From positions 1 to 64,000 of the forward strand of contig NZ_PJMU01000002.1 of the NCBI RefSeq assembly GCF_002846395.1: a stretch of 64,000 nucleotides of DNA. The letters are read 5' to 3'. The first letter of the stretch is position 1. Every line of letters starts with the position of its first letter. The notes under the pieces are model-generated. The model had not been told where the DNA came from, searched no databases, and was given only the letters and a program-made list of their open reading frames with translations. The translations under genes were made by a program, and so were the position numbers. This stretch comes from Pontibacter ramchanderi (GTDB lineage Bacteria > Bacteroidota > Bacteroidia > Cytophagales > Hymenobacteraceae). Shown here one piece after another: positions 36,875-46,517 of this stretch.

Positions 36875-38143
36875 TTAGTAGTGGCACTTAGAACATTCTG
36901 CACCACCATTTGATGACACTGTGAAGGCACTCTTCGTAGTTGATTCGTGCAGTTTCACCAGGTTGTCATAATATGCATTTCCTTCTGTGTTAAGAGGAGT
37001 TTCGCGGTGACAGTCGATACACCAGCCCATTGTGAGCGGTGAGTACTGGTACACTACTTCCATTTCCTGAATAGGTCCGTGACAGGTCTGGCACTCTACG
37101 CCACCCACTTGTGTGTGCTGTGCGTGGTTGAAATAAGCCAGGTCAGGCAGGTTGTGGATACGCACCCACTCGATTGGCTTGTTGCGCTCAATTGCTTTGT
37201 AGATTTTCTGAATCTCTGGTGATTCAGCCTTAATCTGGCTATGGCAGTTCATACAGATGTTAGCGGAAGGAATGCTGGCGCTCTTGCTCTCGTATACTGT
37301 TGTGTGGCAGTAGTTACAATCGATCTGGTGCTCACCAGCGTGCAGTTTATGCGAGAAAGCGATTGGCTGCGTTGGCGCATAACCCTGCTGTATACCAACA
37401 CCCATTGCCTTGTCAAGCGTCAAGTCGATCAGCACGATCACAAAGATCAGAACAACCAGAGTGCGTACGGCCTTAGACTTATATATTTTAGAGAAGTCGA
37501 AGCGTTGGTTTACGATTTCAGCATCGTACTCATCGAGCTGCTTGTTTTTATTCAGGTAGTTTTTCAGTACCGATGTGATCAAAAGGAGTGTCACAACCAG
37601 CACGATCAACACTACAATTAGCACTACCAGCACAATGTCCAGGTAACCACCAATTGCACCAACGGCATCCGTACCAACATTTTCACCAGGAGCAGCAGCC
37701 GTAGCCTCGCCAGCGGCAGGCGCCTCGGCAGCAGCAGACTCTGCAGACTTGATATAGGTTAGTATCGAGATGATTTCATCGTCAGAGAACGCAAAAGAAG
37801 GCATTGCCTGCTTATTGAACTGGTTGTAAATAGCAACCGCATCCTTATCACCTGAAGCGATAAGCGCCTGTGAGTTTTTGATCCAGCTAAGCAGCCATGT
37901 CTGCGATCTACGCTCGTTCACGCCTTTCATACCAGGACCAACCACTACATCGCTTCCCACAGAGTGGCAAACCACGCAGTTGTTCTTATACAGGGACTCG
38001 CCTGCACTTACAATACCTGCATCATCTACAGGCAGACTTGCGCCTTGCGCATACCCTGTAGTCGACACTCCAAAAGAGGCCGCCAAGGCAAACAAGAAGG
38101 CAATCAAGAATTTGGTTTTTGCTCTTTGTATACAGCTAATCAT
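36875..38143 (-). CDS. actA: Alternative Complex III cytochrome ActA, fused to an N-terminal monoheme cytochrome
   Basis: A 422-residue protein and first gene of the respiratory operon. A signal peptide (about residues 1-33) is followed by a monoheme cytochrome c domain with CVVCH at 56-60 and likely Met ligand near 114. An Ala/Pro/Glu-rich linker (about 134-160) and two transmembrane helices (168-192 and 226-246) follow. A C-terminal pentaheme domain has CxxCH at 276, 297, 351, 375 and 417. ActA in Rhodothermus is pentaheme; the sixth heme here comes from the N-terminal domain. Total heme count in ACIII would then be seven with ActE. It follows the promoter at 38192-38221. Confidence 0.92.
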   Translation of the reverse strand: MISCIQRAKTKFLIAFLFALAASFGVSTTGYAQGASLPVDDAGIVSAGESLYKNNCVVCHSVGSDVVVGPGMKGVNERRSQTWLLSWIKNSQALIASGDKDAVAIYNQFNKQAMPSFAFSDDEIISILTYIKSAESAAAEAPAAGEATAAAPGENVGTDAVGAIGGYLDIVLVVLIVVLIVLVVTLLLITSVLKNYLNKNKQLDEYDAEIVNQRFDFSKIYKSKAVRTLVVLIFVIVLIDLTLDKAMGVGIQQGYAPTQPIAFSHKLHAGEHQIDCNYCHTTVYESKSASIPSANICMNCHSQIKAESPEIQKIYKAIERNKPIEWVRIHNLPDLAYFNHAQHTQVGGVECQTCHGPIQEMEVVYQYSPLTMGWCIDCHRETPLNTEGNAYYDNLVKLHESTTKSAFTVSSNGGAECSKCHY

Positions 38144-38191
38144 AGCCAGGACGCTTGTGTTTAGTATAATGGTGAATTTACTTTACGGGCA

Positions 38192-38221
38192 CAAATCTAC
38201 TACCTGAAACCCATTAATCAA
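38192..38221 (-). promoter_or_regulatory. Promoter of the act/cta respiratory operon
   Basis: On the minus strand TTG (38219-38221), a 19-base spacer and TAGATTTG (38192-38199) match the Bacteroidota consensus exactly. The -7 element is about 50 bases before actA. No other match this good was seen inside the following 16 kb on the minus strand, though I did not search it exhaustively. Confidence 0.8.
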
Positions 38222-38659
38222 ATATTATATGTTTATTTTTACCCCTATACACAATATCCCATTAAGTACAATCACTTAAGGGCTATTTTCTGCATTCTTT
38301 TAACTGAATCAACTTTTTTATTTAAAATTATTCTAAATAAGCCCAGTTAATCAGGCCAATCTCCACATTGATTTATCCTGTTTTATCTTGTTTTATACCC
38401 TATTTTAACCGCACCAACCTTTGAACTTATAAAACGCTGATTTTGTTGTCGTTAGCCATTATTTGATTGCTTATACTTTTTTACACTCCTCCATCCTCCT
38501 TTTCCGCTGACTGTAAACCTATATTATAATATATAGCAAAAGCCCTGGCTTTGTAATACTGCTGGTGTCCCGTGTTATAAGCAAGGAGGAGTATGGGCAG
38601 CAGATCTGCGAATTACTTAGCAGCATTGGCTGATATGCATTTTATTTTAAGGCAAGTTT
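38222..38659. other. Divergent spacer between actA and rpsF
   Basis: An AT-rich intergenic region of more than 400 bases separating two strong divergent promoters. It contains the short inverted repeats AAAGCC/GGCTTT near 38540 and GCAGATCTGC near 38603. I see no gene, tRNA or recognisable riboswitch. Confidence 0.45.
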
Positions 38660-38689
38660 TTGTATTACAGAATCATTGCCGTATATTTG
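38660..38689 (+). promoter_or_regulatory. Promoter of rpsF-rpsR-rplI
   Basis: TTG (38660-38662), 19-base spacer, TATATTTG (38682-38689): an exact match to the Bacteroidota -33/-7 consensus, 31 bases before the rpsF start chosen here. Confidence 0.82.
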
Positions 38690-38720
38690 CACCTTAAAAC
38701 AAAAAAATTCTCATAACCAA

Positions 38721-39089
38721 ATGGAATTAAAAAATTACGAAACGGTCTTCATTCTGACGCCTCTGTTGAACGAGACGCAGATGCAGGAAACGGTCGAGAA
38801 GTTCAGACAGGTGCTTAAGGAAAATAGCGCCGACATTATCCACGAAGAGAACTGGGGTCTGCGTAAGCTTGCTTACCCAATCCAGAAGAAATCTACTGGT
38901 TTCTACCACCTCATCGAGTTTAAGGCTCCATCTACTGTAATTGATGTGCTTGAGCTGGCTTATCGCCGCGACGAAAAAGTTGTTCGCTTCCTGACTACAG
39001 CACTTGATAAGCACGCAGTTGCTTACAACGAGCGCAGAAGAAAAGGTGAGTTCAAATCACAGGCTAAAAAAGAGGAGGTTAAAGCATAA
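38721..39089 (+). CDS. rpsF: 30S ribosomal protein S6
   Basis: Small-subunit ribosomal protein that binds with S18 to the 16S rRNA platform. It has 122 residues and begins [14 protein letters not shown]; the family core is intact ([29 protein letters not shown]). I start it at 38721 because the upstream Met at 38676 lies within the promoter -33/-7 region and would add 15 non-conserved residues. First gene of the S6-S18-L9 operon. The stop overlaps the rpsR start by one base. Confidence 0.97.
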   Translation: MELKNYETVFILTPLLNETQMQETVEKFRQVLKENSADIIHEENWGLRKLAYPIQKKSTGFYHLIEFKAPSTVIDVLELAYRRDEKVVRFLTTALDKHAVAYNERRRKGEFKSQAKKEEVKA

Positions 39090-39340
39090 TGAGCCTAGTT
39101 AACGAAAGAGTACACAAGCAAGAAAATCGTCAGAAATACTGCCGCTTCAAGAAGAGCGGTATCAAGTATATCGACTATAAGGATGGCAACTTCCTGCTTA
39201 AGTTTGTAAACGAGCAGGGCAAGATTCTTCCAAGAAGATTAACAGGCACTAGCCTGAAGTTCCAGCGTAAAGTGGCCCAGGCTGTTGCCCGCGCACGTCA
39301 CCTGGCTATCTTACCTTATGTAACTGATTCTTTAAAATAA
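39089..39340 (+). CDS. rpsR: 30S ribosomal protein S18
   Basis: An 83-residue ribosomal protein that pairs with S6. The core segment [14 protein letters not shown] and [16 protein letters not shown] are typical, as is the basic C-terminal [13 protein letters not shown]. Its ATG shares its A with the last base of the rpsF stop codon, giving tight translational coupling. Confidence 0.97.
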   Translation: MSLVNERVHKQENRQKYCRFKKSGIKYIDYKDGNFLLKFVNEQGKILPRRLTGTSLKFQRKVAQAVARARHLAILPYVTDSLK

Positions 39341-39353
39341 GGAGGTAACGAAC

Positions 39354-39797
39354 ATGGAAGTAATACTTAAAGATGACGTTAAGAACCTTGGTTACAAGAA
39401 CGATATCGTTACTGTAAAGCCAGGATATGGCCGTAACTACCTGATCCCACAGGGTCTGGCAGTGCTGGCTGACAAAACCAACAAGAAGATCGTAGCTGAG
39501 AACATCCGTCAGGCTGCCCACAAACTGGAGAAAATCCAGAACGATGCGCAGGAACTGGCTAACAAGATCGGTGACATCACACTGGAAATCCCTGCTAAAG
39601 TAGGTGAGACTGGTAAGATATTCGGTTCTGTTACGACTAACCAGATTTCTGAAGCCCTTAAGGCGAAAGGTCACGATGTAGACCGCAAGCGCATTTCTTT
39701 CGATCAGGACGTGAAAACAGCCGGCGAGTACACTGCCACGCTGAACCTGCACAAAGAAGTGAAGCACCAGATCCGCTTTAACGTAGTAGCTGAGTAA
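39354..39797 (+). CDS. rplI: 50S ribosomal protein L9
   Basis: Binds 23S rRNA and reaches out along the ribosome. The N-terminal RNA-binding domain MEVILKDDVKNLGYK with GYGRNYLIPQG (about residues 25-35) is followed by the connecting helix (about 43-75) and the C-terminal domain. Its 147 residues are standard. A GGAGG ribosome-binding-site-like sequence lies 9 bases before the start, unusual for Bacteroidota, where such sites are often absent. Confidence 0.97.
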   Translation: MEVILKDDVKNLGYKNDIVTVKPGYGRNYLIPQGLAVLADKTNKKIVAENIRQAAHKLEKIQNDAQELANKIGDITLEIPAKVGETGKIFGSVTTNQISEALKAKGHDVDRKRISFDQDVKTAGEYTATLNLHKEVKHQIRFNVVAE

Positions 39798-39821
39798 TTT
39801 CAGCCGCTGCCAAGCATACAG

Positions 39822-39855
39822 AGCGCCCTGCCCGAAAAGCAGGGCGCTTTTTTTA
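39822..39855 (+). terminator. Terminator of the rpsF-rpsR-rplI operon
   Basis: AGCGCCCTGC (39822-39831) pairs with GCAGGGCGCT (39839-39848) around a 7-base loop, followed by a run of seven T. Confidence 0.9.
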
Positions 39856-39880
39856 TTCCCTGCCTCAGGTTAATTTGCGC

Positions 39881-39906
39881 TATACCTATATCTATACCTA
39901 TACCTA
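39881..39906 (+). repeat. Tandem TATACCTA repeats abutting a start codon
   Basis: Three copies of TATACCTA begin at 39881, 39893 and 39899; the last two overlap by 2 bases, and the final A is the A of the GSCFA gene's ATG. This is the dispersed motif in locally tandem form. It occupies the space where a ribosome-binding site would be. Confidence 0.8.
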
Positions 39907-40886
39907 TGTTTCGGACTGAGCTTCATATACCTGTCAGTGACCTTGCGCTGAATCTAACGAGCGGAATTGTTACGATGGGCTCCTGCTTTGCAGAGGTTAT
40001 TGGCAATAGGCTGCAGCAGAACAAGGCGCAGGTATTGGTAAACCCCTTCGGCACGATCTTCAACCCGTTTTCGGTAAATAAACTGCTACGGGCCACTATA
40101 GGCGAAGCCCATACCCTAGCCGATCATCTGGTGCAGCACAACGGCATTTGGTATGCTTATGACCTGCACTCCTCTCTCTCCTCCCCTTCACGCGATACTT
40201 TACTAAAGAACATCGAGGAACGCCTGGCCCTTACACGCCATAGCCTGCAGCAAGCCAGACTTCTGATCATCACGCTTGGCACGTCCGTGGGTTATCGCTC
40301 GAAGAGCACAGGAGAGGTGGTCGCGAACTGCCACAAAATACCCGCCAGGGAATTCAATCGAGAGCTTCTCCCTCTCAACACGCTCCTAGACGATACCAAC
40401 CAGGCATTGGAGGAACTATGGCAATTTAACCCTTCGCTGCAGGTACTCTACACCGTAAGCCCGGTACGCCATATCAAAGAAACGATTGAGGTCAACAGCG
40501 TCAGCAAATCCATTTTGCGCCTCCTTTGTCACGAACTTAGCACTGCCCACACGCAGGCCCACTACTTCCCTGCCTTCGAGATTATGATGGATGACTTGCG
40601 CGATTATCGTTTCTATGGCCGCGATATGGTGCACCCAACGGAAGTAGCCGAAGATTATATCTGGGAAAAGTTTGTGCATGCATACCTGAGCGAGGATTTC
40701 AGGGAATTTTTAAAAGCATGGGAAAAGATGCGCCGGGCCATTGCCCACAGGCCTTTCCACCCTGACTCTGAAGCGCACCAAAATTTTGTCAAAACCACGC
40801 TGCTTCAGCTACAAGAGCTCTCAACCAGGTATAAGCTGGATACCTCAGCCGAGGAAAAAGGGCTGCGGCAACAGCTTATTTCGTAG
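39906..40886 (+). CDS. GSCFA domain protein
   Basis: A 326-residue protein of the GSCFA family, named after the motif seen here at residues 25-29. The family belongs to the SGNH/GDSL-like hydrolase fold. Further conserved points are LVNPFGTIFNP (about 44-54), LIITLGTS (about 118-125), TVSPVRHI (about 188-195) and YGRDMVHPTEVAEDYIW (about 237-253), which contains the likely catalytic His. The substrate is unknown; a role in cell-surface polysaccharide or ester chemistry is only a guess. There is no signal peptide, so it is probably cytosolic. Confidence 0.85.
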   Translation: MFRTELHIPVSDLALNLTSGIVTMGSCFAEVIGNRLQQNKAQVLVNPFGTIFNPFSVNKLLRATIGEAHTLADHLVQHNGIWYAYDLHSSLSSPSRDTLLKNIEERLALTRHSLQQARLLIITLGTSVGYRSKSTGEVVANCHKIPAREFNRELLPLNTLLDDTNQALEELWQFNPSLQVLYTVSPVRHIKETIEVNSVSKSILRLLCHELSTAHTQAHYFPAFEIMMDDLRDYRFYGRDMVHPTEVAEDYIWEKFVHAYLSEDFREFLKAWEKMRRAIAHRPFHPDSEAHQNFVKTTLLQLQELSTRYKLDTSAEEKGLRQQLIS

Positions 40887-40998
40887 CCGCTTGGTTTACG
40901 GCCTCTCCCCTGCCATTTCGCGCCTCGCTGTAGCTATAGCATACTTTTGCCTGCTTAACCCGTAGGTATAGAATGCCAAAAGCTGCAAAACAATAACA

Positions 40999-43065
40999 AT
41001 GGCCAAAAAAAAGAACTCACCGAACAAACTGATTAACGAAAGCAGCCCCTACCTGCTGCAGCACGCATACAACCCGGTAGACTGGTACCCTTGGGGCGAA
41101 GAGGCACTCCAGAAAGCCAAAATGGAGGACAAACCGATCTTAGTGAGCATCGGCTATGCCGCCTGCCACTGGTGCCACGTCATGGAGCACCAGTCTTTTG
41201 AAGACGAGAAAATTGCCGAGGTGATGAACAAGCACTTCGTGTGCATCAAAGTAGACCGGGAAGAGCGGCCGGATGTAGACGCTTTGCACATGGACGCCTT
41301 ACAGGCGATGGGGCTTCAGGGAGGCTGGCCACTCAATGTCTTCCTGAATTCAGAAGCAAAGCCTTTTTATGGCGGCACATACTTCACACCCGAACAATGG
41401 GTCAACTTGCTGCTCAATATCGCCGAGGCCTATTCAAAGAACCGCCCGGAGCTGAACAAATCGGCGGAGCAGTTTGCGCAGCATCTCAACCTGAGTGAAC
41501 TGAGCAGGTATGGCATCAGAAAAAGTAAGACTGCAGTAAACGAAGAAGAGTTTGAGGAACTGTACAAAAATCTAGCCCGGCACTTCGATAAAAAACACGG
41601 TGGCTTTGGCACGGCTCCCAAGTTTCCGATGCCCGCCAACCTGCTGTTCATGCTCCGCTATTATCATCACACCGGTCAGGATGCAGCGCTCAAGCAGCTC
41701 AACCTTACGTTGCATGAAATGGCCTATGGCGGTATTTACGACCAGATTGGAGGTGGTTTTGCCCGCTACGCTGTGGACCAGAAATGGCTGGTGCCGCACT
41801 TTGAGAAGATGCTGTACGACAATGGCCAACTGATTAGCCTGTATGCCGAGGCCTACCAACTTACGAAGGAGCCACTCTACAAAGCAGTTGTGTACGAGAC
41901 CATTGCTTTTACAGAGCGTGAGCTGCTGAGCGAAGAAGGCGGATTCTACTCGTCGCTCGACGCAGACAGCGAAGGTGTGGAGGGCAAGTTCTATGTGTTT
42001 ACGCGCAAAGAGCTGCAGGACCTGATCGGAGCAGAAGAGCCTATCCTGTCGAAATACTACCACGTGACCACGACCGGCAATTTTGAGCACGGCCAGAACA
42101 TCCTCCATCGGCGCATCAGCGATGAGCACTTTGCCAAAGAGAACGAACTGGAGCTGGAGGTGCTGGAGGAAATGGTGAAGACCTGGAAGGAGAAGCTGCT
42201 GGAAGTGAGGTCCGAACGTATTCGTCCGGGACTGGACGACAAGATTCTCTGCTCTTGGAACGCCATTATGCTCAAGGGCTTAGCAGATGCCTACTATACC
42301 TTCGGTAACAAACACTTTTTGCACCTGGCTGTGCGCAATGCCGATTTTATATTGCAGCATTTAAAACGAGGCGATCGGCTATATCATAACTACAAAAAAG
42401 GCAACACCACCATCGATGGTTTCCTCGAGGACTACGCGCTGCTAATACGGGCATTGATCAGGGTATACGAAATCACCTTCGAGGAAAAATACCTGCAGGA
42501 AGCGAAAAAGCTCACGGCCTATACCCTGGCCAACTTCTTCGACGAGCAGGAGCAGCTGTTCTTCTTCACCGACCGAAACGCAGAGAAACTGGTGGCCCGC
42601 AAGAAAGAGCTGCTTGATAATGTCATTCCGTCATCTAACTCCGTGATGGCGACCAACCTATACCTGCTCGGGCTATACTTTGATGATGAGCGCTACCAGC
42701 AGCTTTCCGACACCATGCTGGCGCAGGTAAAAGAACTGGTCATAAAAGAGCCAAGCCACATGGGTAACTGGGCCAGCCTGTACTATCATAAATTGCAGCC
42801 CACAGCCGAAGTGGCCATTGTAGGACACCAGGCGCCGGAAATGCGCTCAGAGCTGAGTTCCTTCTACATCCCGAATATGCTGCTGGCTGGTACCGAAAAC
42901 CATAGTGCGCTTCCGCTGCTGAAGGATCGCAGTGACATAGGTGGGCAAACAACAGTTTATGTGTGCTATAACAAGACCTGTCAGTTGCCGGTGCATACGG
43001 CTGCTGAGGCGCTTGAGCAGCTACAGAAGGGCAGTGGCGAAAACCCTAAGTTTCCGTCGCTGTAG
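40999..43065 (+). CDS. YyaL/DUF255 thioredoxin-domain protein with a glycosidase-like C-terminus
   Basis: A 688-residue protein. The N-terminal thioredoxin-like DUF255 domain (about residues 5-165) has the CHWCH active site at 56-60. The remainder is an (alpha/alpha)6 six-hairpin glycosidase-like domain with repeated helical segments ([30 protein letters not shown]). The family is widespread (human SPATA20, B. subtilis YyaL) but its reaction is not established. A possible -7 element TACTTTTG is at 40942-40949, without a matching TTG. There is no export signal. Confidence 0.88.
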   Translation: MAKKKNSPNKLINESSPYLLQHAYNPVDWYPWGEEALQKAKMEDKPILVSIGYAACHWCHVMEHQSFEDEKIAEVMNKHFVCIKVDREERPDVDALHMDALQAMGLQGGWPLNVFLNSEAKPFYGGTYFTPEQWVNLLLNIAEAYSKNRPELNKSAEQFAQHLNLSELSRYGIRKSKTAVNEEEFEELYKNLARHFDKKHGGFGTAPKFPMPANLLFMLRYYHHTGQDAALKQLNLTLHEMAYGGIYDQIGGGFARYAVDQKWLVPHFEKMLYDNGQLISLYAEAYQLTKEPLYKAVVYETIAFTERELLSEEGGFYSSLDADSEGVEGKFYVFTRKELQDLIGAEEPILSKYYHVTTTGNFEHGQNILHRRISDEHFAKENELELEVLEEMVKTWKEKLLEVRSERIRPGLDDKILCSWNAIMLKGLADAYYTFGNKHFLHLAVRNADFILQHLKRGDRLYHNYKKGNTTIDGFLEDYALLIRALIRVYEITFEEKYLQEAKKLTAYTLANFFDEQEQLFFFTDRNAEKLVARKKELLDNVIPSSNSVMATNLYLLGLYFDDERYQQLSDTMLAQVKELVIKEPSHMGNWASLYYHKLQPTAEVAIVGHQAPEMRSELSSFYIPNMLLAGTENHSALPLLKDRSDIGGQTTVYVCYNKTCQLPVHTAAEALEQLQKGSGENPKFPSL

Positions 43066-43209
43066 GTATAGAATTATCTTTGCATGATTGGAATTGCAGG
43101 TATGGCTTATTATGCGGGCATGCAACAGGGATCGCCATACCTTCCGGAAAGCCTTCGGGAATTCCATGCTTTTTTGCGACATTTGCATCTATAACCTATA
43201 CCTGCACCC

Positions 43210-45741
43210 TTGTCTGAGTTACTCAATTTCAATTACCCGCCGGAGCCAGCCGTGGACCGCGTCACGCTTTTTGCTGACGTGATTCTGCCGCTGCCGCTGC
43301 CAAAGCTCTATACTTACCGCATCCCTTTCGAGATGAACGACGAGGTGTTGGTGGGCGCACGGGTGATTGTGCAGTTTGGGGCTAAGCGGGTGCTGAGCTG
43401 CATCGTAGCCGACATCCACGAAAACGCCCCTGCCGACTATCAGGCCAAGTATATCTTGGATGTACTCGACGACAAGCCGATCGTGACGGCGCCACAGCTC
43501 AAGCTTTTCCGCTGGATCGCCGACTACTACATGTGCACCATCGGTGAGGTGATCAATGCGGCCCTGCCTTCGGCACTCAAGCTCAGCAGCGAATCGCGCA
43601 TACAGCTGCACCCGCATTTTAACCCGGAAGAGGACGATATTCCGCTGGCGGCGCAGGAGGCCAAGATCATTTATGCACTGGAGCAAAACCCGGCCCTGAC
43701 CTTTACCGAAGTAGGCAATCTGCTGCAGGTAAAAAGTTACCACAAGTACATCAAATCGCTGATCCAGAAGGAGGCGATCATCATATTTGAGCAGGTAAGC
43801 GACCGCTTCTCCCCGAAAGTGGTGAAGAAGATCCGGCTGACAGAGCATTTTGTGCAGGAAGAAGGCATGCTGGAAGAACTCTTCAACCAGCTGGCCGCCA
43901 AACCCAAACAACTTGACATCCTGCTCAACTACCTGCAGAAGGTGCCGGTACACCAGAACATCCACCTCAATGTGGCAGGCATAGAAAAGAGTGTGCTGGC
44001 CAATAACCCGCACCTTTCCAAGTCCTCCATTGACTCGCTCATTAAAAAAGGCGTGCTGGAGCAGTTCGACCAGATCATTTCGCGCTTCCCGGTGGATAAC
44101 ACCGTGCCACTGCAGCCCATGAAGCTGTCGGAGGACCAGGAGCGGGCGAAAGACGAAATTCTGGGCCTCTTTAAAGAGAAAGACACGGTGCTGCTACATG
44201 GTGTGACGGGTAGCGGCAAAACCGAGCTATACATCGACCTGATCAAGCATGCGCTGGAGGCTGGCGGTCAGGTGCTATACCTGCTCCCTGAGATTGCACT
44301 CACGGCCCAGATCGTGACCCGCCTGATGAAAGTATTCGGCGATAAACTGGGCATCTACCACTCAAAGTTCTCCGATAACGAGCGGGCCGAGGTATGGCAG
44401 GGCGTGCTGTCGGGTCGTTTCCAGATGGTGGTGGGTGTGCGCTCGGCGGTGTTCCTGCCATTCCATAACCTGTCGCTGATCATCGTGGATGAAGAGCACG
44501 AGCCCAGCTACAAGCAGTATGATCCGGCTCCCCGGTATAATGCCCGTGAAACAGCCTTGATGATGGCGCACCTGCAAGGAGCCAAAACGCTACTTGGATC
44601 TGCTACGCCCTCCATCGAAACCTACTATAACTGCAAAACCGGCCGCTGGGGACTGGTTAACATGCATAAGCGCTTCGGTGAGGCACAACTTCCGACCATT
44701 GAGCTGATCAACGTGCGGGAAGAGCAGCACCGCAAGAACATGCACAGTCACTTTTCGGGCAAGCTGATCACGGCCATTGAAGAGCGACTGGCACGGCACG
44801 AGCAAGTGATCCTGTTCCAGAACCGCCGCGGTTACGCCCCATTTGTCAGCTGCGACGAGTGTTCCTGGATACCTAAGTGCCGCCATTGTGCCGTGAGTCT
44901 CTCCTATCACAAGTACAACAACGAGCTCCGCTGCCACTACTGCGGTTACCACGAGCGCATGCCGCACGATTGTCCGGCTTGTGGCGCCACAACACTCAAG
45001 AGCATGGGCTTTGGCACCGAGAAAGTAGAAGACGACCTGAAGCTGATGCTACCAAACGCAGAGGTGCAGCGCATGGACCTGGACACGACCAAAAAGAAGA
45101 ACAGCTACCAGCAGATCATCGCTGACTTCGAGAGCGGCAAAACTAATGTGCTGATCGGCACCCAAATGGTCACCAAAGGCCTGGACTTCGAGAACGTGAG
45201 CCTGGTAGGCATCCTCAACGCCGACAGCATCATCCACTTTCCTGATTTTAGAGCGCACGAGCGGGCTTACCAACTGTTTGTGCAGGTAAGCGGCCGGGCC
45301 GGTCGCAAAGGCAAGCCCGGCACGGTACTCATCCAGACACGCGACCCGCTACAGCCGATCTTTCGCAAAATACATAGCAACGACTATACTTCACTCTACG
45401 AGCACGAGATTGAGGAACGCATGCGTTTCGGCTACCCTCCCTTTACCCGCATGATCCGGATTACGGTAAAGCACGCCGACGAGAAAACCTCCGAAAATGC
45501 AGCCATTGTACTGGCCAAGGATCTGACGGACCAGCTAGGTTCGCAATTAGTGCTAGGACCGGAAGTGCCGTACATCTTCAAGATCCGGAATCTATTCCTT
45601 AACGAAATCCATGTGAAACTCCCGCGTGAGAATACGAATCTGCGAGCCGCCAAACAGGCGATTGCCAAAGTGATACAGCAGTTGTACCTGTTGCCTGATT
45701 TTAAGGGGGTGAGGGTTGTGGCGGATGTGGATCCGGCTTAG
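43210..45741 (+). CDS. priA: Primosomal protein N', replication restart helicase
   Basis: Superfamily 2 helicase that reloads the replisome at collapsed forks. It has 843 residues: an N-terminal 3'-DNA-binding domain, a winged helix, the helicase core with Walker A (GVTGSGKTE, about residues 334-342) and DEEH box, and the zinc region with paired cysteines (CDEC, CRHC, CHYC, CPAC). C-terminal GRAGR of motif VI is present. The start is TTG at 43210: an in-frame stop lies 16 bases upstream and no ATG precedes the conserved VILPLPLPKLYTY segment. A short plus-strand frame at 43088-43282 overlapping the start is a shadow. Confidence 0.95.
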   Translation: MSELLNFNYPPEPAVDRVTLFADVILPLPLPKLYTYRIPFEMNDEVLVGARVIVQFGAKRVLSCIVADIHENAPADYQAKYILDVLDDKPIVTAPQLKLFRWIADYYMCTIGEVINAALPSALKLSSESRIQLHPHFNPEEDDIPLAAQEAKIIYALEQNPALTFTEVGNLLQVKSYHKYIKSLIQKEAIIIFEQVSDRFSPKVVKKIRLTEHFVQEEGMLEELFNQLAAKPKQLDILLNYLQKVPVHQNIHLNVAGIEKSVLANNPHLSKSSIDSLIKKGVLEQFDQIISRFPVDNTVPLQPMKLSEDQERAKDEILGLFKEKDTVLLHGVTGSGKTELYIDLIKHALEAGGQVLYLLPEIALTAQIVTRLMKVFGDKLGIYHSKFSDNERAEVWQGVLSGRFQMVVGVRSAVFLPFHNLSLIIVDEEHEPSYKQYDPAPRYNARETALMMAHLQGAKTLLGSATPSIETYYNCKTGRWGLVNMHKRFGEAQLPTIELINVREEQHRKNMHSHFSGKLITAIEERLARHEQVILFQNRRGYAPFVSCDECSWIPKCRHCAVSLSYHKYNNELRCHYCGYHERMPHDCPACGATTLKSMGFGTEKVEDDLKLMLPNAEVQRMDLDTTKKKNSYQQIIADFESGKTNVLIGTQMVTKGLDFENVSLVGILNADSIIHFPDFRAHERAYQLFVQVSGRAGRKGKPGTVLIQTRDPLQPIFRKIHSNDYTSLYEHEIEERMRFGYPPFTRMIRITVKHADEKTSENAAIVLAKDLTDQLGSQLVLGPEVPYIFKIRNLFLNEIHVKLPRENTNLRAAKQAIAKVIQQLYLLPDFKGVRVVADVDPA

Positions 45742-46002
45742 ATTGCTTTTCTATTGAAGTTAAGGCAAGGTATGGCTTATAGGTTGAGCATCTGCGCTCA
45801 TGTCTATTTCAGTGGGGCCTCTGGCACAAGTGTCAGGTAAATCCATAGGTTTGTCTATACCTAGCTTAGCTTTTGCTTTCCTATACCTGAGACTTTCTTG
45901 TTTTATAGCTTCGCCTGTGCGGCGGGCACCTTCTTTTTGTCTTGCTATACCTGCTAGTGGTCATGGTCTACAGTGCTTATACCTGTTGATTTGCAGTTAA
46001 AG
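45742..46002. repeat. Spacer with a dense cluster of the TATACCT motif
   Basis: At least four copies of TATACCT lie within about 130 bases (near 45856, 45881, 45945 and 45978). A 66-codon frame here is made largely of motif copies and is not a credible gene. Confidence 0.55.
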
Positions 46003-46260
46003 AAAATTCCCCTTAGGGGTAGGGGTCCTTTATAAAAGACAAGGAGGGGCAGAGGTGGTTCGACCCGGTATAGCAAAGCAGTAACTACGAAGCTATAAAC
46101 AGTGACTTGTAGTAGCAGAAGTCCCCCTTTGAAGGGGGCAGTGGGATGTTAATCGTGCACCGGTATACAGTAACTACAGCACTTATACCTGAGCAGCAGC
46201 AGAAGCTCCTCTGAATAGGGGCCTTCGACAAACAATGGGGGTAAGATATCTTAGAATTAG
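46003..46260. repeat. Cluster of palindromic and direct short repeats
   Basis: Contains CCCCTTAGGGG (about 46010-46020), the hairpin CCCCCTT-TG-AAGGGGG (46123-46138) and CAGTAACTAC repeated directly at 46079-46088 and 46168-46177, each just after a GGTATA copy. The G/C-run palindromes look like degenerate intergenic repeats of Bacteroidota chromosomes. No coding frame is convincing. Confidence 0.5.
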
Positions 46261-46450
46261 CTAAAAGAGCCACAACCACTTATAAGCTTACTCATTGAGT
46301 TAGGGCTCTCAATAAAAGGCGTGATCAACCAGAAACGAGAAATGCCCATGCAACGAACGTCGCAGAAAAATATTTCATTTTTCAATAGCAGCTGTAACCT
46401 TCGGCATGATTAAGAGCGTATAAGGAGTACCTTTGGCTAAAAGTTGAAAG

Positions 46451-46500
46451 CCTGAAAGTTGGGAATGTCTACCAAGATATTTTTTAACTTTCAGGTTTTT
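46451..46500. terminator. Possible terminator hairpin
   Basis: CCTGAAAGTT (46451-46460) pairs with AACTTTCAGG (46486-46495), followed by TTTTT on the plus strand. It lies just past the small membrane protein gene on the minus strand, so which transcript it serves is unclear; the 25-base loop is long. Confidence 0.35.
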
Positions 46501-46517
46501 CTCTTTTTACCCCCTCC

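Noticed and set aside
38222-38659. Possible small RNA gene between actA and rpsF
   Set aside because: The short inverted repeats are weak and there is no promoter-plus-terminator pair inside the spacer.
43088-43282. 64-codon plus-strand frame before priA
   Set aside because: It overlaps the conserved N-terminus of priA in another frame and has no homologue that I recognise.
45800-46000. 66-codon plus-strand frame after priA
   Set aside because: It largely consists of translated copies of the TATACCT motif and has no family features.
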